Part shown: one piece after another, positions 48,469 through 59,309 of the stretch
How the letters are laid out: the number at the start of each line of letters is the position of its first letter
How positions within the stretch are numbered: position 1 is the stretch's first letter
Source of the DNA: Triplophysa rosa
Lineage: Eukaryota; Chordata; Actinopteri; Cypriniformes; Nemacheilidae
Assembly (NCBI RefSeq): GCF_024868665.1
Contig: NC_079907.1
Location: 17,909,139 to 17,973,138, forward strand
Length of the DNA: 64,000 nt
Direction: 5' to 3'
Notes under the pieces: model-generated
What the model was told of the DNA's origin: nothing
The model's database searches: none
Seen by the model: the letters and a program-made list of their open reading frames with translations, nothing else
Program-made: the position numbers and the translations under genes

Positions 48469-49370
48469 GTGTGTGAAATTCGCTGAATACGTGTTCAGGT
48501 GATTGAAGCTGGCTGGTTAAATAAAACATGTGGTGACATCTACGTGTATTTCCTCACTAGTGCATGGCATGTGGCTAATGGTGCATAAAAGATTAATGAC
48601 AGCCTTGTTAAACTCTCATTAGAGCTCATCCTGATGGGCATTTATTGTTTACTTAGTCAATATTAGCTGGAGACAGCAAAGCAACCGGGGAACATCCAAA
48701 TGTATCACCTTAATAATTGGACTAGGTTGAAATGATATCAAATCACCTAATTACTCAAGGGTTTGTTGTTGTAATAATGCTGACAGAAGGTATCGTTACC
48801 AAACGCCTTGGTAGATGGAAAATATTAACACAGAAAATGATGAGTTAATTACTTATAATATTACCAAGATATTAAGGCAACAAAGTTGCTATAACAATTC
48901 AATCTGAACTGACCCTTTTTTGGTTCCCTCTAAAGAAATATAGAATAAACTATGCCTGATTTGCTAGATTATTACTATTCTGCTGAATCTGAAATGAACT
49001 CATGCTGAAGCAATATAGTGAATTTAATAAGAATTCCTCTCAACTTGTCCACTCCTGCTTCCTCAAAATGACTAAAGGAGTCATTAAGGTACCAAAATCG
49101 TCAGACAGAACTGAAACTAGAATCAATGAATTCCAATAATTTTCCATTCCCTTCCCACAACTTAGTTCAAACAGTGCAATGTCTTTGTATGAGATTTTGA
49201 TTTTAAGCCTTGCTAAAAAAAGATTTTTCACAGGCTGGTTTATGCTGCTTTGGTGATCCAGGAAATTATATTTCACCAGCAAAACTGAGCATACACAAGC
49301 TGGTGTTCATCCATGTTGGTCTTTACATCGCAGAATTATAAAAAAGTTGCATGAGAGAAATGATTCTTAC
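48469..49370. other. Rab intron sequence
   Basis: Nothing recognised. Confidence 0.45.
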
Positions 49371-49412
49371 CTGTAGTTTAACCCTCACTCCATCAATGTT
49401 CAACACCTTATT
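49371..49412 (-). CDS. rab26: Rab GTPase 42-nt exon NKVLNIDGVRVKLQ
   Basis: 14 codons, phase 0 at both ends, with acceptor (TTGTGTATTGCAG) and donor (CAG|GTAAGA) on the minus strand. The peptide NKVLNIDGVRVKLQ forms strands beta2-beta3 and leads directly into IWDTAGQE of the next exon. It matches the DFRNKV...VDG.KVKLQ pattern of Rab26/Rab37. The exons before it (P-loop and switch I) are not found up to 64000, so the 5' part of the gene lies outside the window or beyond the mobile elements. Confidence 0.9.
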
Positions 49413-49529
49413 CTGCAATACACAAGATAAGAAAGAAAAAATCAGTCTTGGAAGATTTTTCAAAAAGTTCCCTGAGATGTCTCATTAACATCAACTCCGG
49501 ATCACTGAGCACGAGCAATTCGGGCTGCC

Positions 49530-50701
49530 TATGGCAAGCCGAATTAGCTTTTAATCGTTCTCAGGATATGAATTTGTGATATCAACAATTCAATTTTTAC
49601 TAGTAAAAATTATAATTCTTGATATCAACAATTCAATTTTTACTAGTAACAATCGCTGTTTTTGATATCAGTAATTACATTTTCACTAGTAAAAATGTGA
49701 ATTCTTGATATCAACAATGACGTCATCACTCGCAGAAATGTGCATTCTTGATATCAAAAATTGAATTTCAACTAGTAAAAAACGTCATTCTTGATATCTG
49801 TAATTGCATTTTTACTAGTTAAATATCACAATAGGCTGCCATTCAAATTCAATTTCAGATATCAAAAATTCGTTTCTTACGTGTTAAAAATCTTATTTCA
49901 GATATCAGAAATGCAATTCTTACTAGTAAAAAACATAATTTTTGATATCAACAATTGTGTCGTTACTAGTGGCAATGTCTATTCTTGATATCAACAATTG
50001 AATTACTACATGTAAAAATGCCAATTTCTGATATCAGTAATTACATTTTCACTAGTGACAATGTTAATTCTTGATATCAACAATGCGATTGTTACTAGTA
50101 AGAAAGCCATTTTAGATATATACAATTACTCTCAGATTTATTGATATCTGAAATATATTTCCTGATATCAGAAATACCAAATGCAACATGTTAAAATTCA
50201 TTTACAGATATCAAGAATGAGCATTTCAACTAGTAAAAATTGAATTCTTGATATCAAAATTGGCATTTTTACTAGCAACGAGTTACATTTTGATATCAAA
50301 AATTATGTTTTTTACTAGTAAGAATTGCATTTCTGATATCTGAAATAAGATTTGTAACGTGTAAGAAATGAATTATTGATATCTGAAATTGAATTTGAAT
50401 GGCAGCCTATTGTGATATTTAACTAGTAAAAATGCAATTACAGATATCAAGAATGACGTTTTTTACTAGTAGAAATTCAATTTTTGATATCAAGAATGCA
50501 CATTCCTGCGAGTGATGACGTCATTGTAATTCACATTTTTACTAATGAAAATGTAATTACTGATATCAAAAATAGCAATTGTTACTAGTAGAAATTCTAT
50601 TCTTGATATCAAGAATTATAAGTTTTACTAGTAAAAATTGAATTGTTGATATCAAAAATTCATATCCTGAGAATGATTAAAAGCTAATTCGGCTTGCCAT
50701 A
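49530..50701. mobile_element. 1.17-kb giant palindrome of alternating GATATC and ACTAGT cores
   Basis: Both ends carry TATGGCAAGCCGAATTAGC as an inverted repeat continuing for about 60 bp, and both are flanked by GCTGCC (49524-49529, 50702-50707), suggesting a 6-bp target duplication. Inside, about 28 GATATC palindromes alternate with about 17 ACTAGT-type palindromes (variants ACATGT, ACGTGT) in a period near 43 bp. The GATATC-to-ACTAGT spacer is 15 nt and the return spacer 16 nt in the left half; this order is reversed in the right half, so the element mirrors about its centre near 50116. Mirrored TGACGTCA sites occur near 49719 and 50508. No ORF. Structure and ends argue for a non-autonomous DNA transposon, family unknown to me. 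Confidence 0.8.
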
Positions 50702-50707
50702 GCTGCC

Positions 50708-51508
50708 TGGCATCGTACCTCAGATCCATTATGCTTTGAAGGTGATATGTCAGCACAATATGTGTGGGTGTTTTGTATTTTAACTTTTATAAAAATCTCC
50801 AGAGATGTTACTGCCACACGTTACCCAGCTCTCTTCTGTTTCAATCTAAAAATGTAAAAACGAGTCCAAATGTTTCATTTTTACAAGGTCATAAGAACCA
50901 GTGGCAACATGGCAGTGCTCAAACCTCCGTGACGGGCAATTTTCTTTTCTCAGGCATTAATTGAGCCAGAGGTCTGTTTTATAAGCATTTGAGGATCGAA
51001 GTTTCATCTAACTGGATAGAAAACGGTTTTAAACACAAACACAACTATTTCAACACATGCATAGTTTCAAGTTGTCAACACTTGTTGACTTGCAAAGATT
51101 ATGGCTGAAGAATCATGGCAAGTATTTTATTTTTGCAAATACTGTATAATCTGTTGTTTAACACCAATGAAAAATAGCTCACAGTTCTGCTGTCATCTTG
51201 GCCAAAGATGAACACATGGCATGTCTTGGCATAAACTGCCAAACAGTTACTCTGCATTAAATTGGAAGATGTGACAATTTTACTAAAAAAAGCAGGCCTA
51301 TTTTCAGCTTATTCTGTCACAGCAGGTGGGTGAGACTTCAGCACTTGGGTCAGTACACCTTTCACTGCATCAGAACATTATGGCACTTGGTGGTGATGCA
51401 TCATAATAAACCAACTGTCAGACTGAGCTGCACAGGTAGCTAAAACTTGCAAGACACACCAAGAAAATTTCATTCAAGAACAAAAACCAACACAATAAGT
51501 AAGGGAGA
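50708..51508. other. Unassigned sequence
   Basis: No gene or element recognised. Confidence 0.4.
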
Positions 51509-51577
51509 ATGTACAGGCAGCCGGTTGTTATCGCAGAAATAAGCTTATTTCGCAATAACAGCCGGCTGCCTGTACAT
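51509..51577. repeat. 69-bp near-perfect palindrome
   Basis: ATGTACAGGCAGCCGGTTGT reads into its complement with the centre at AATAAGCTTATT. A later segment (GCGGTTGTTATCTGGGAATAAC, near 51875) repeats part of the arm. Probably the end of a fish DNA element that extends to about 51960. Confidence 0.6.
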
Positions 51578-53483
51578 TATCCCGCTTATTACACAGCTAC
51601 TTGCCACATCAAAAGAAAACTGGACATGAAATGTGATTTTGAAATATTTTATTAGCTAATTTTTACCGAATGCAGACCTTCCGCAAGGAAAAGCCATTTA
51701 CTTTCGGTTTTAAGGTAAGAAATGACGTTCAAATGTCACGAACAGTTAATTTGGTTTAATCGTTTGTAAATATAATGTCATATATGTCATTAAAAGACAT
51801 ATTTATATTTAATTTGTCAAAAACTTGTCAAAATTATTTGCTGCATCTGGGTTACCATGTGTTGTTAGTTTTGAGCGGTTGTTATCTGGGAATAACAAAC
51901 CTGTAAATGTCACGACTGGCCAATCAGAATCAAGCATTCCAACGAGCCGTGTGGTAATAATCCACATAAGAGAAGTAATAGTATAATCGTAAGGCAATAA
52001 TTCATGAGAAATATGGTAGCAACAGAAATATGATAAAACACTACCATGTCCATTAAAGGCATAATAGCATTTTCACTGCTAAAGGTCACAAAACAGGGAT
52101 ATTTCATCCAAGAAACAAAATTTCCCCATGTTTTACTCACCCTCAAGGCATCCTATTTGTATATGACTTTCTTCTTTAAGAATAATGCAGTCAGACTTGA
52201 TATAACGTTCCGTTACTACGTTTTTTTTTCTTCCAAGCTTTAGAATGGATTTTGAAGCCACAAAACGTGCATCCATCGGTGAAAGAACTGCTCGACATGG
52301 CTCCATGGGGCTAATGAAGATCTTCTATCTAATGTCTAACTTCCATTATACCTCGGCTGCACGTGAACAAGAGGGTTGTTGCTCCGGCAAATGACGCAGG
52401 CGTGTCGTAAATTCCAGTGACAAAATCAGCAATGTGGAGGAGACCGCCAAACAAATAGAAAAATGCCGCGTTTGTATTTTCTCTGTGATCTTTTCTCACA
52501 ATTAAAGAGATATTTAGTGATATTAAAGTGATGCAAAACAAAATAATGAACAATTTATAATTGTCATGGAACTGCAGTGCAGACCTCTAAATATTCATGT
52601 AATGTACAGATGATTTAGTGAGGTGAACCTTGGGGAATGTCAGAGGGCTGGTTTGAGATTAACATATTAGCATTGCAGTCTGCTGAAAGTTAGAGAATAA
52701 TTCTGTTGCAGTCATCTTAGTGATACATCCAGCTCAATGTGTATTGTTAACACTGCCGGAAGCGGTCCCTGGGCACTTGTTAGTTTAGGTCATAAATAGA
52801 GGGCAGAAAGGAAGTGACTCAGACAAACACCTACACTCTTGCCTTTCTGACTCTTATTCTCAGCCAATTAGAAACCACAAGAGGAGTGTCTAATGCAAGG
52901 GCCAAACTCTCAATTCACTGTGAGATGTGACCAAAGATGTTATCACAGACACAACGGTGCCATTTTTAGGCCAGAGATGTGGTTTGGGGATATGGAAACA
53001 GTCTCAAAGAAAAAGTTTATGCTTATTTATTAACAAGCACATGCATTGATTTTGAATATTTGTTTGCATTATTATTGGATGCAAAACAATGTGAGGTCTT
53101 GCAGCATATATAGGCTATGTATTCACACACATTTGTACATATTAAATAAAGAAAAAAAACTTAATCTGCCTAAGAAAATCAAGTTGCAGGGAACAATATA
53201 GCAGCTATATATTGTAGATACAAACAACATACCAGTATGCCATTTGTTCTCTACCAGGATGACTTATAAAAACAACCTTTCTGATGATTTTTCACATGTA
53301 AAATAAGTAACAATGTTTTTTGCTAATGTTTAAATGTGGACAGCCATGTTATTATAAATATTGTATGTTCAGCAATACAAAAAAACCTCAGTGTAACCGT
53401 GTAACCAATCTAATCCCATTACCCAACTACAATGCAAGGGGATCTGGTGTGCAAATATTTTTTGAATATCATCAAAACTAATA
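51578..53483. other. Unassigned sequence
   Basis: 51578-51960 probably belongs to the element beginning at the palindrome. The rest is AT-rich with nothing recognised. Confidence 0.4.
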
Positions 53484-53645
53484 TATGAAGAGTTTATTTG
53501 CTAAACCAGATAACTTATGTTATCATGTTTTAATTGTGTTTTATTGTGTTATTAGTTAATCAAAACAACCCAACTGCAGTTTGATCGATATTACTTGGAA
53601 TGCACACTACAAAAACATGTTTTTTTTCCCAATCAACTCTTCATA
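53484..53645. mobile_element. TATGAAGAG-type MITE, diverged copy
   Basis: TATGAAGAGTT at the left and AACTCTTCATA at the right, with an internal block (CAACTGCAGTTTGA, GGAATGCAC) shared with 30638-30863. Confidence 0.7.
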
Positions 53646-54529
53646 TACTAACAATACCTGTATTGCATGTTGGGGTTCCAGCGTGCAGTGGCAGGGCTCA
53701 TTGATTAAGGTGTTGCAGTCACGGTCGGCTACGTTCTCCGGAATGTAGCCGCAACCCCGTCTGCTTCCCGAGCGAGTTTGACTGCCGCTTCGGCGAGCAG
53801 CGGGGGTGATTGGGGATTCCCATGGATGTCACCATCTGTGCCCCGGCATGCTCACCTGGCTCGTCCCCAATGGGCGGTGGTGTACTGTCCCATAGCGGGC
53901 AGACTCGACAACAGGATGGGGACGAACTTTCTGTCATAACATTGGACAGCTAGCTCCTGGCATCGGATGAGGAGACCCCTCGGAGCTCCCGCCCCCGGGC
54001 GGTCGAGCCCGAGACAAGGTGACGCAGAGATGACGGCCGTGCTTGCCCGGACGGCCGCGATTGTCAGGTTGCAGTGGCCACGCCCTCCCCGGAACACTCG
54101 CGGCTAACCTGGATGTGCATGAAGAGTTCACAAAGATGGGAACATGCCGTTCGCGGCAGGCTCCCGTCTGACGGGCTCAGGAGCTGTTACTTCTCTGGAC
54201 AGTGGGGCAGCTAAAGGATATGTCGACGTCCCCCAGGTGGAATGTGCAGTCGCGGTGCACCGCAGACGCTGCCACTTGGAGGGGTCGACCAAGGCTCCCT
54301 TCCAGGGCATGTAAGTGTTTGACACTCGTGTCGAAGAGTTCCATCAGGTTCATAATGCTATGGCGACCCATCGGGTCATAAGTCAAAACGTTAAGATCTG
54401 GTTGATGTGAAGACCGACCCATCTGCGCACCGCCACCGGTCTCGCGCCTCGTGCGACGAAGGTCATGGCGGGTGCTCTTGGTCGAACGACGTCCACGATA
54501 GTGGTCCAAGGGAGACATCTGTGGCTCAA

Positions 54530-54849
54530 CCTTGCGTAGTGACGCTCAGAAGGCTCGCCTTCTAGATGCGCCCATCTCGCAAGCGGGGCTGTGTGGTGAC
54601 ACCATGGAGGTTCTCCGTGGTGAAGAAGCAGACTGCTCCGCTCTGACCCGGCCACCTATCGGTCGTCAAGGTCCAAAGCGCAGCGTGCCCCCCAGCAGCC
54701 CCGCCCCCCCGTGGTGGCCCCTCTGGTACTGGGGCCCTCCAAGGGACGGCCCGCCAGAGATGCAGAGCCCTGCGGGAGAAGGCTTCTACCCCGTTGGGAA
54801 CCCGCCTAGGAGACAGAACGGCCCTGACGGGATGAGCCAGGGGGATTGA
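54530..54849 (+). pseudogene. DIRS-like first ORF (gag-like) C-terminal remnant
   Basis: The frame contains LRSDAQKARLLDAPISQAGL followed by CGDTMEVL, the conserved end of the DIRS-type first ORF, then proline-rich sequence. Upstream (54100-54530) the same ORF is broken by stops and shifts. Confidence 0.6.
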
Positions 54850-55140
54850 GAGTAACAATGGCACCCACTCTTTGAGAGTAACAATAGCACCCACTCTCTC
54901 TCAAAAGAGCTTCTCTCTCTCCGGGCTTCCCCGCAGCACTCTCGATATGACGGTGTGCCGGGCGACACAACTTCTCGCTGCCTTCCACAATCTCCACTTG
55001 ACGTTGCGTTGGCTGGCATTAACACCACACAGGTAAGTCAGCAGAGCCATCAACCTCCCCGGGGTTCCACCCTGTAAGAGGTGACAGCTCTGTCAGCCAC
55101 CGAACCAGCCTCCCACGGCACAGTGAAACAGATCGTCCCT

Positions 55141-55977
55141 CTGGTTCCGCTGTCATGGTTCTTGGGCACTTGGCACGAGTGCACCAGCTCGTCACATTGG
55201 ATCCGTCTCGGTTATGCGATCCAGTTCGCCAGGAGCCCGCCCAGGTTTTGGGGTGTTCTCCACACCTCAGTTCGAGGGGAGAACGCTCACATGCTTCGAC
55301 CCGAGGTCGCCGCCCTTCTGGCAAAAGGTGCAATTGAACCCATCCCTCTAACCAAGATGTCTTCTGGGTTTTACAGGCCGTACTTCATAGTGACCAAAGA
55401 AGGTGGGGGGCTGCGCCCCATTCTGGATCTGCGCCTCCTGAACAAGCACCTGCACAAGCTGCCGTTCAGGATGCTGACGTAAAAGCGCATCTTGGGCTCA
55501 GTTCGTCACCAAGATTGGTTCATGGCAATCGACCTGAGGGACGCGTACTTTCACGTCTCCATCCTCCTTCGACAACGGCCGTTCCTGCGGTTCGCGTTCA
55601 AGGGACGAGCGTATCAGTACAAGGTCCTGCCCTTCGGTCTGGCCCTGTCTCCCCGGGTTTTTACCAAACTCGTAGAGGCTGCCTTAGCTCCCCTCAGGAA
55701 GCAAGGCGTGCGGATACTCTACTCTCGACTCAGTCATACTATCTCGATGACTGGCTTATCTTGGCTCACTCGCGAGATATGTTGTGTACGCACAGGGACC
55801 TCGTGCTCCGGCACCTAGACTGTCTAGGCTTTCGGGTCAACTGAGAGAAGAGCAAGCTCTCCCCACCTCAGCGCTCCTCTTATCTCGGTAGGGAAATAGA
55901 CTCTGTCCGTATGTCAGCACGTCTCACCAGCGAGCGCGCACAGTCGTTGCTGAACTGTCTGAAACAGCGGTCCCGCT
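55141..55977 (+). pseudogene. DIRS-like reverse transcriptase
   Basis: Recognisable blocks: RLGYAIQFARSPPRF, LLAKGAIEPIP, GGGLRPILDLRLLNK, AIDLRDAYFHVSI, YQYKVLPFGLALSPRVFTK, then YLDDWLILAHS. The catalytic Asp of AIDL and the YLDD box are present, but a TAA at 55480-55482, a frameshift near 55730 and a TGA at 55842-55844 break the frame. DIRS elements reverse-transcribe in an unusual circular path and insert with a tyrosine recombinase; neither is possible for this copy. Confidence 0.9.
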
Positions 55978-56189
55978 GAAACATTTTCAGTGGCTCCTGG
56001 GGCACATGGCGTCCTCAACAGGGGTTATCCCTCTCGGGTTGATGCACATGCGACCGCTTCAGCACTGGCTTCAGAGTCGTGTTTCTTGGAGGGCATGGCA
56101 CACCGGCACCAGGCGCATTACGGTGACACCTCAGTGCCTTTGCACCCTCACCCCTTGGTCAGACTTGACGGCAGGGTTCGAGGCACGTC

Positions 56190-56735
56190 GTGGTTACGAC
56201 AGACGCCTCCCTGCAGGGGTGGGGTGCCATGTGCAATGGGCACGCAGTATCAGGGCAGTGGACGGATCCCCGGCTGCGGTGGCACATCAACTGCCTAGAG
56301 TTGTTGGCTGTCCTCTTGGCACTGCAGGAGGTTCCAACCCCTCGTGCAGGACAAACACATGCTGGTCCGGTCGGACAGCATGACTGCCGTGGCGTACATC
56401 AATCATAAGGCGGCATACTCACCCAACGCCACCTTCTCTGGAGTCAGCAGATGATCAAGTCCCTGCGAGCCACCTTCATCCCAGGCGACCTGAACCAGAC
56501 AGCCGATGCGCTCTCTCATCAGGGGACGCCCCGCGGAGAATGGCGACTCCATCCCCGCGTAGTCCGGCTCATATGGGAGCGGTTCAGCCAGGTGCAGGTG
56601 GACCTGTTTGCCTCTCTGGACTCCACCCATTGCCCGCTTTGGTACTCCCTGACCGAGGGGCCCCTCGGCATGGATGCCTTAGCACACAGCTTGCCACGGG
56701 ACAAGCGGAAGTACGCCTTACACCAATGAGCCTCC
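56190..56735 (+). pseudogene. DIRS-like RNase H and following linker
   Basis: TTDASLQGWGAM, HINCLELLAVLLAL and, after a frameshift near 56340, VRSDSMTAVAYINHKAA supply the three acidic residues of RNase H. The next block, FIPGDLNQTADALSHQG and VDLFASLDSTHCPLW, is the typical continuation in DIRS-type pol. A TGA ends the frame at about 56729. Further homologous sequence (VLLVAPYWPNQTWFSDLV) continues in another frame to 56900. Confidence 0.85.
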
Positions 56736-56900
56736 TTGCACAGGTCCTGTGCAAGGTCAGGGAAGAGGGACACCAAGTACTGTTAGTTGCGCCTTACTGG
56801 CCCAACCAGACTTGGTTCTCAGACCTGGTGGCTCTGAAGACAGTTCCCCCCTGGCCGATTCCCCTGACGAAGGACCTTCTGTCGCAGGGGAAGGGCACGG

Positions 56901-57607
56901 TGTGTATTGTGCATAATTCTGATCATTTTGTTGATTGTTGTATTTGCACATTGCACTTTGGGCTCTGTTGTACATCCCACTTATAAGAAGTATTCATAGG
57001 AATGATATTACCATAGATGTGTTAATAATCAGACCAATGATTGAGTGTTACAACTGAATATATGAAGATGATTTAATGATTTAATGATATAATCAGCATA
57101 CTTAAGCAATGATTGAGTGTTGTTTGAATTAAAAGTATATTTTTAATCATTTTAACCAAGTATAGAACAGATTTCAGCAATACAAAATTCAGTGATGTCT
57201 TTGAGATCTGTTTAAGGCCTGACCTAGATAAAGTTCAGAAGGTTGAACATGTAGTTCACTTTGTGGCCTGAAAACTGGTACCAACAGGAAAACTTATTTT
57301 TAAAATCCAAGTAAAGGTCGACATTCCACCATTAGATACAAACCTTGTTGCCTAGAAAATAATAGTGGCAGACGAGAATGATTGGATAATAAAAAATGAA
57401 AGATAAAGGGAATTTACCTGATTGGTTTAGGAAAGCACCTCCTTTCCTAAGTTTCACTATAACTGTAGACTGAAAAACACTTGGTTTTCAGATGACTAGG
57501 GACATCTCACTTTGTTTGACCTGATCAAATAAAGTTAACTCCTTGACACCTGAACCTTCTTTGTCTGAGAGATTTTTTGAACTTCAAGATCGACTTTTAC
57601 CACATCA
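56901..57607 (+). repeat. Probable 5' LTR of the endogenous retrovirus
   Basis: The start (TGTGTATTGTG) is set where DIRS coding homology stops, and the end (CCACATCA) by the primer site five bases later. AATAAA at 57526-57531 fits a polyadenylation signal about 80 bp before the LTR end. No second LTR is available to confirm the limits. Confidence 0.6.
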
Positions 57608-57612
57608 TATTT

Positions 57613-57630
57613 TGGCGCCCGAACAGGGAC
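57613..57630 (+). promoter_or_regulatory. Primer-binding site for tRNA-Lys3
   Basis: TGGCGCCCGAACAGGGAC is a full 18-nt complement of the 3' end of tRNA-Lys3, the primer of lentiviruses and MMTV-type betaretroviruses. Confidence 0.92.
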
Positions 57631-57709
57631 TGGAAAGAGGCTGAAGACATCTGACTACACCTGAGGGCACGCCACCCGGCTGACTACACAGATCAAGCGC
57701 GCATTCTAG

Positions 57710-57711
57710 GT
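57710..57711 (+). promoter_or_regulatory. Likely major splice donor of the provirus
   Basis: TCTAG|GTGAGC lies 80 nt after the primer site, the usual distance. A strong acceptor (TTTTGTTTTGTTTCAG, AG at 59288-59289) lies 21 nt before the ATG of ORF1. A similar TTTTTGTTTCAG lies near 59085-59097. Splicing between them would remove the hairpin array and the T-rich tract. Confidence 0.55.
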
Positions 57712-57943
57712 GAGCATACTTTTGCTTATAGTTTAAATTTAACATCTGTGTGGTCTGCTGGAGGTGAGTTCTGGGTGTGGTTGATGTCTATAAAAAGCTT
57801 CTCCAGTCAAAAAGAACAATTTAATGTGAAATTGCAGGAGGGTATCAGGTTTCAACGAAATAGGTATGAATGGGATGGATGGATGAATGAATATGCAGTA
57901 AGATACTGCCTGTAGATTTAGTTTGTCCCAAGAAGGGACTTGA

Positions 57944-58115
57944 CCGCCTGCAAGCGTGCGGTGAGACCGCCTGCAAGTATGCGGTGAGAGATATTTATTC
58001 CGCCTGCAAGCGTGCGGAGAGACCGCCTGCAAGCGTGCGGTGAAACTGCCTGCTGTGTGCAGTAAGATATTTATTCCGCCTGCAAGCGTGCGGAGAGACT
58101 GCCTGCAGTGTGCAG
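57944..58115 (+). repeat. Seven-unit hairpin array in the proviral leader
   Basis: Units at 57944, 57967, 58000, 58023, 58046, 58076 and 58099. Five read CCGC-CTGCAAGCGT-GCGG (one has GTAT for GCGT at the loop end) and two read CTGC-nine nt-GCAG. The C-G pair at stem position 2 becomes T-A with both sides changed, so within-unit pairing is intact in all seven. The 3' arm of one unit can also pair with the 5' arm of the next, often across a GAG or AGAGA loop. Position between splice donor and acceptor means the array is kept only in unspliced genomic RNA, as expected for a packaging signal. Confidence 0.75.
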
Positions 58116-58129
58116 TGAGATAATTATTC

Positions 58130-59280
58130 CATAAGATGTGAGGCCTTTAGATGCGCATAAGAAGTAAAATCTGTGTCTTGTCTGTCTAAATTGTCTGTGT
58201 AGTGTCTGTGTATCAGAAAAGCTGAAAAGGAACTAAGAGAGTGAGAAGGTGGGGGCTTATTGGCCATACGCCCAAGAAAAAGTAGCAATTGTGTGTCTGT
58301 GAGAAATCATGCATGAAAAACTGAAGATCTAGGGAGACAGTAGGAAACTATAATAAATAATAAATACAAATATCTATTACTTATTCTCTGGAGTAACATT
58401 TTAGCTTAAAAAATATTTGTTTGAATACTGTTATAAGAATTTTTGAGAAAGCTGGCTTTCAATAAAAGATTATATTATGAAAACAAATAGAGAAGACTGA
58501 TCTTATTGAGAACATAACAAAATAGAGGTGTCATTTGCCTGTGAGATATTCTTATTTTTTATTTTAAATATGAGAGTAGTTTAGAGTTTATTTTGAAACA
58601 TTTTCTTTATTGGTTTTAAATAAAAACTGATTTTTGAGTTTTTTGTTTTTAAGACTTTTCTTTATTAAAACTGATTCATGTAAATAAACTATTCAGACCC
58701 ATGTTTTGAAATCTCCCTTCCCCAATAGTAAACCTTTACTTTATTGTTTCACTTTTGGTTTATTTTTAGTTTATTGGTTTTTACAATTGAAGGTTTTATT
58801 ATTTCAGTATAATGAACCATTGGAGTTGTTTGAATTTTTTATTTTTTGAGATATATTGACTTTTCAAGCTTGAAGTCAAGACTCTCATTTGATTGAATTA
58901 TTGTTTTACTTATTGAGTTATTGGTCTTTGGCTTTTGGCCTTGAAGCTTTTTAAATATCTGATTGTTTCAATTTTTTGAAGCTACTGATTTTAACTTTGA
59001 AGTTTTGATTTTTGTTTGGTTCTGTCTCAAGTTTATTGAGAAATTGTTTATGAGTTTGAAGATCTGAGATTTTTTATTACTCTCCTTTTTGTTTCAGTTC
59101 ATTTAATTATTTATTTTGAAGTTTTGAGATTTCTTTTCATTTATTGATGATGGAAGATTGATTATTTGGGATTGATAATTTTGAACTATGTTCTCATTAT
59201 TGATTTGTGATTATGAATTAATATTTGAATTTCAAGATTGAGATTTATTGCCCTATTAGTGATTTTTGCCTTATTTTGTT
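58130..59280 (+). other. T-rich leader without ORFs
   Basis: Very AT-rich, with loosely repeated TTGAAG.TTTTGA motifs from about 58780. No ORF of note. It ends in the acceptor before ORF1. Confidence 0.5.
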
Positions 59281-59309
59281 TTGTTTCAGTTCACTGAGTT
59301 ACCATTTGC

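Larger units (their letters stand above)
53690..56900 (+). mobile_element. DIRS-like retroelement, decayed and truncated
   Basis: In order: a first-ORF (gag-like) remnant, RT, RNase H and the linker after RNase H, all of the tyrosine-recombinase retroelement type. The recombinase, methylase-like domain and terminal repeats are not within this part; homology stops at 56900, where the provirus LTR begins. It is much more GC-rich than its surroundings. Several stops and frameshifts make it inactive. The 5' limit is approximate. Confidence 0.8.

Noticed and set aside
49530..50701. CRISPR-like regular repeat spacing
   Set aside because: The repeated units are 6-bp palindromes mirrored about a centre in a eukaryotic genome; no direct repeat of CRISPR length and no cas genes.
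53719..55333. Several minus-strand ORFs of 60-113 codons
   Set aside because: They are shadows of the decayed plus-strand DIRS coding region.
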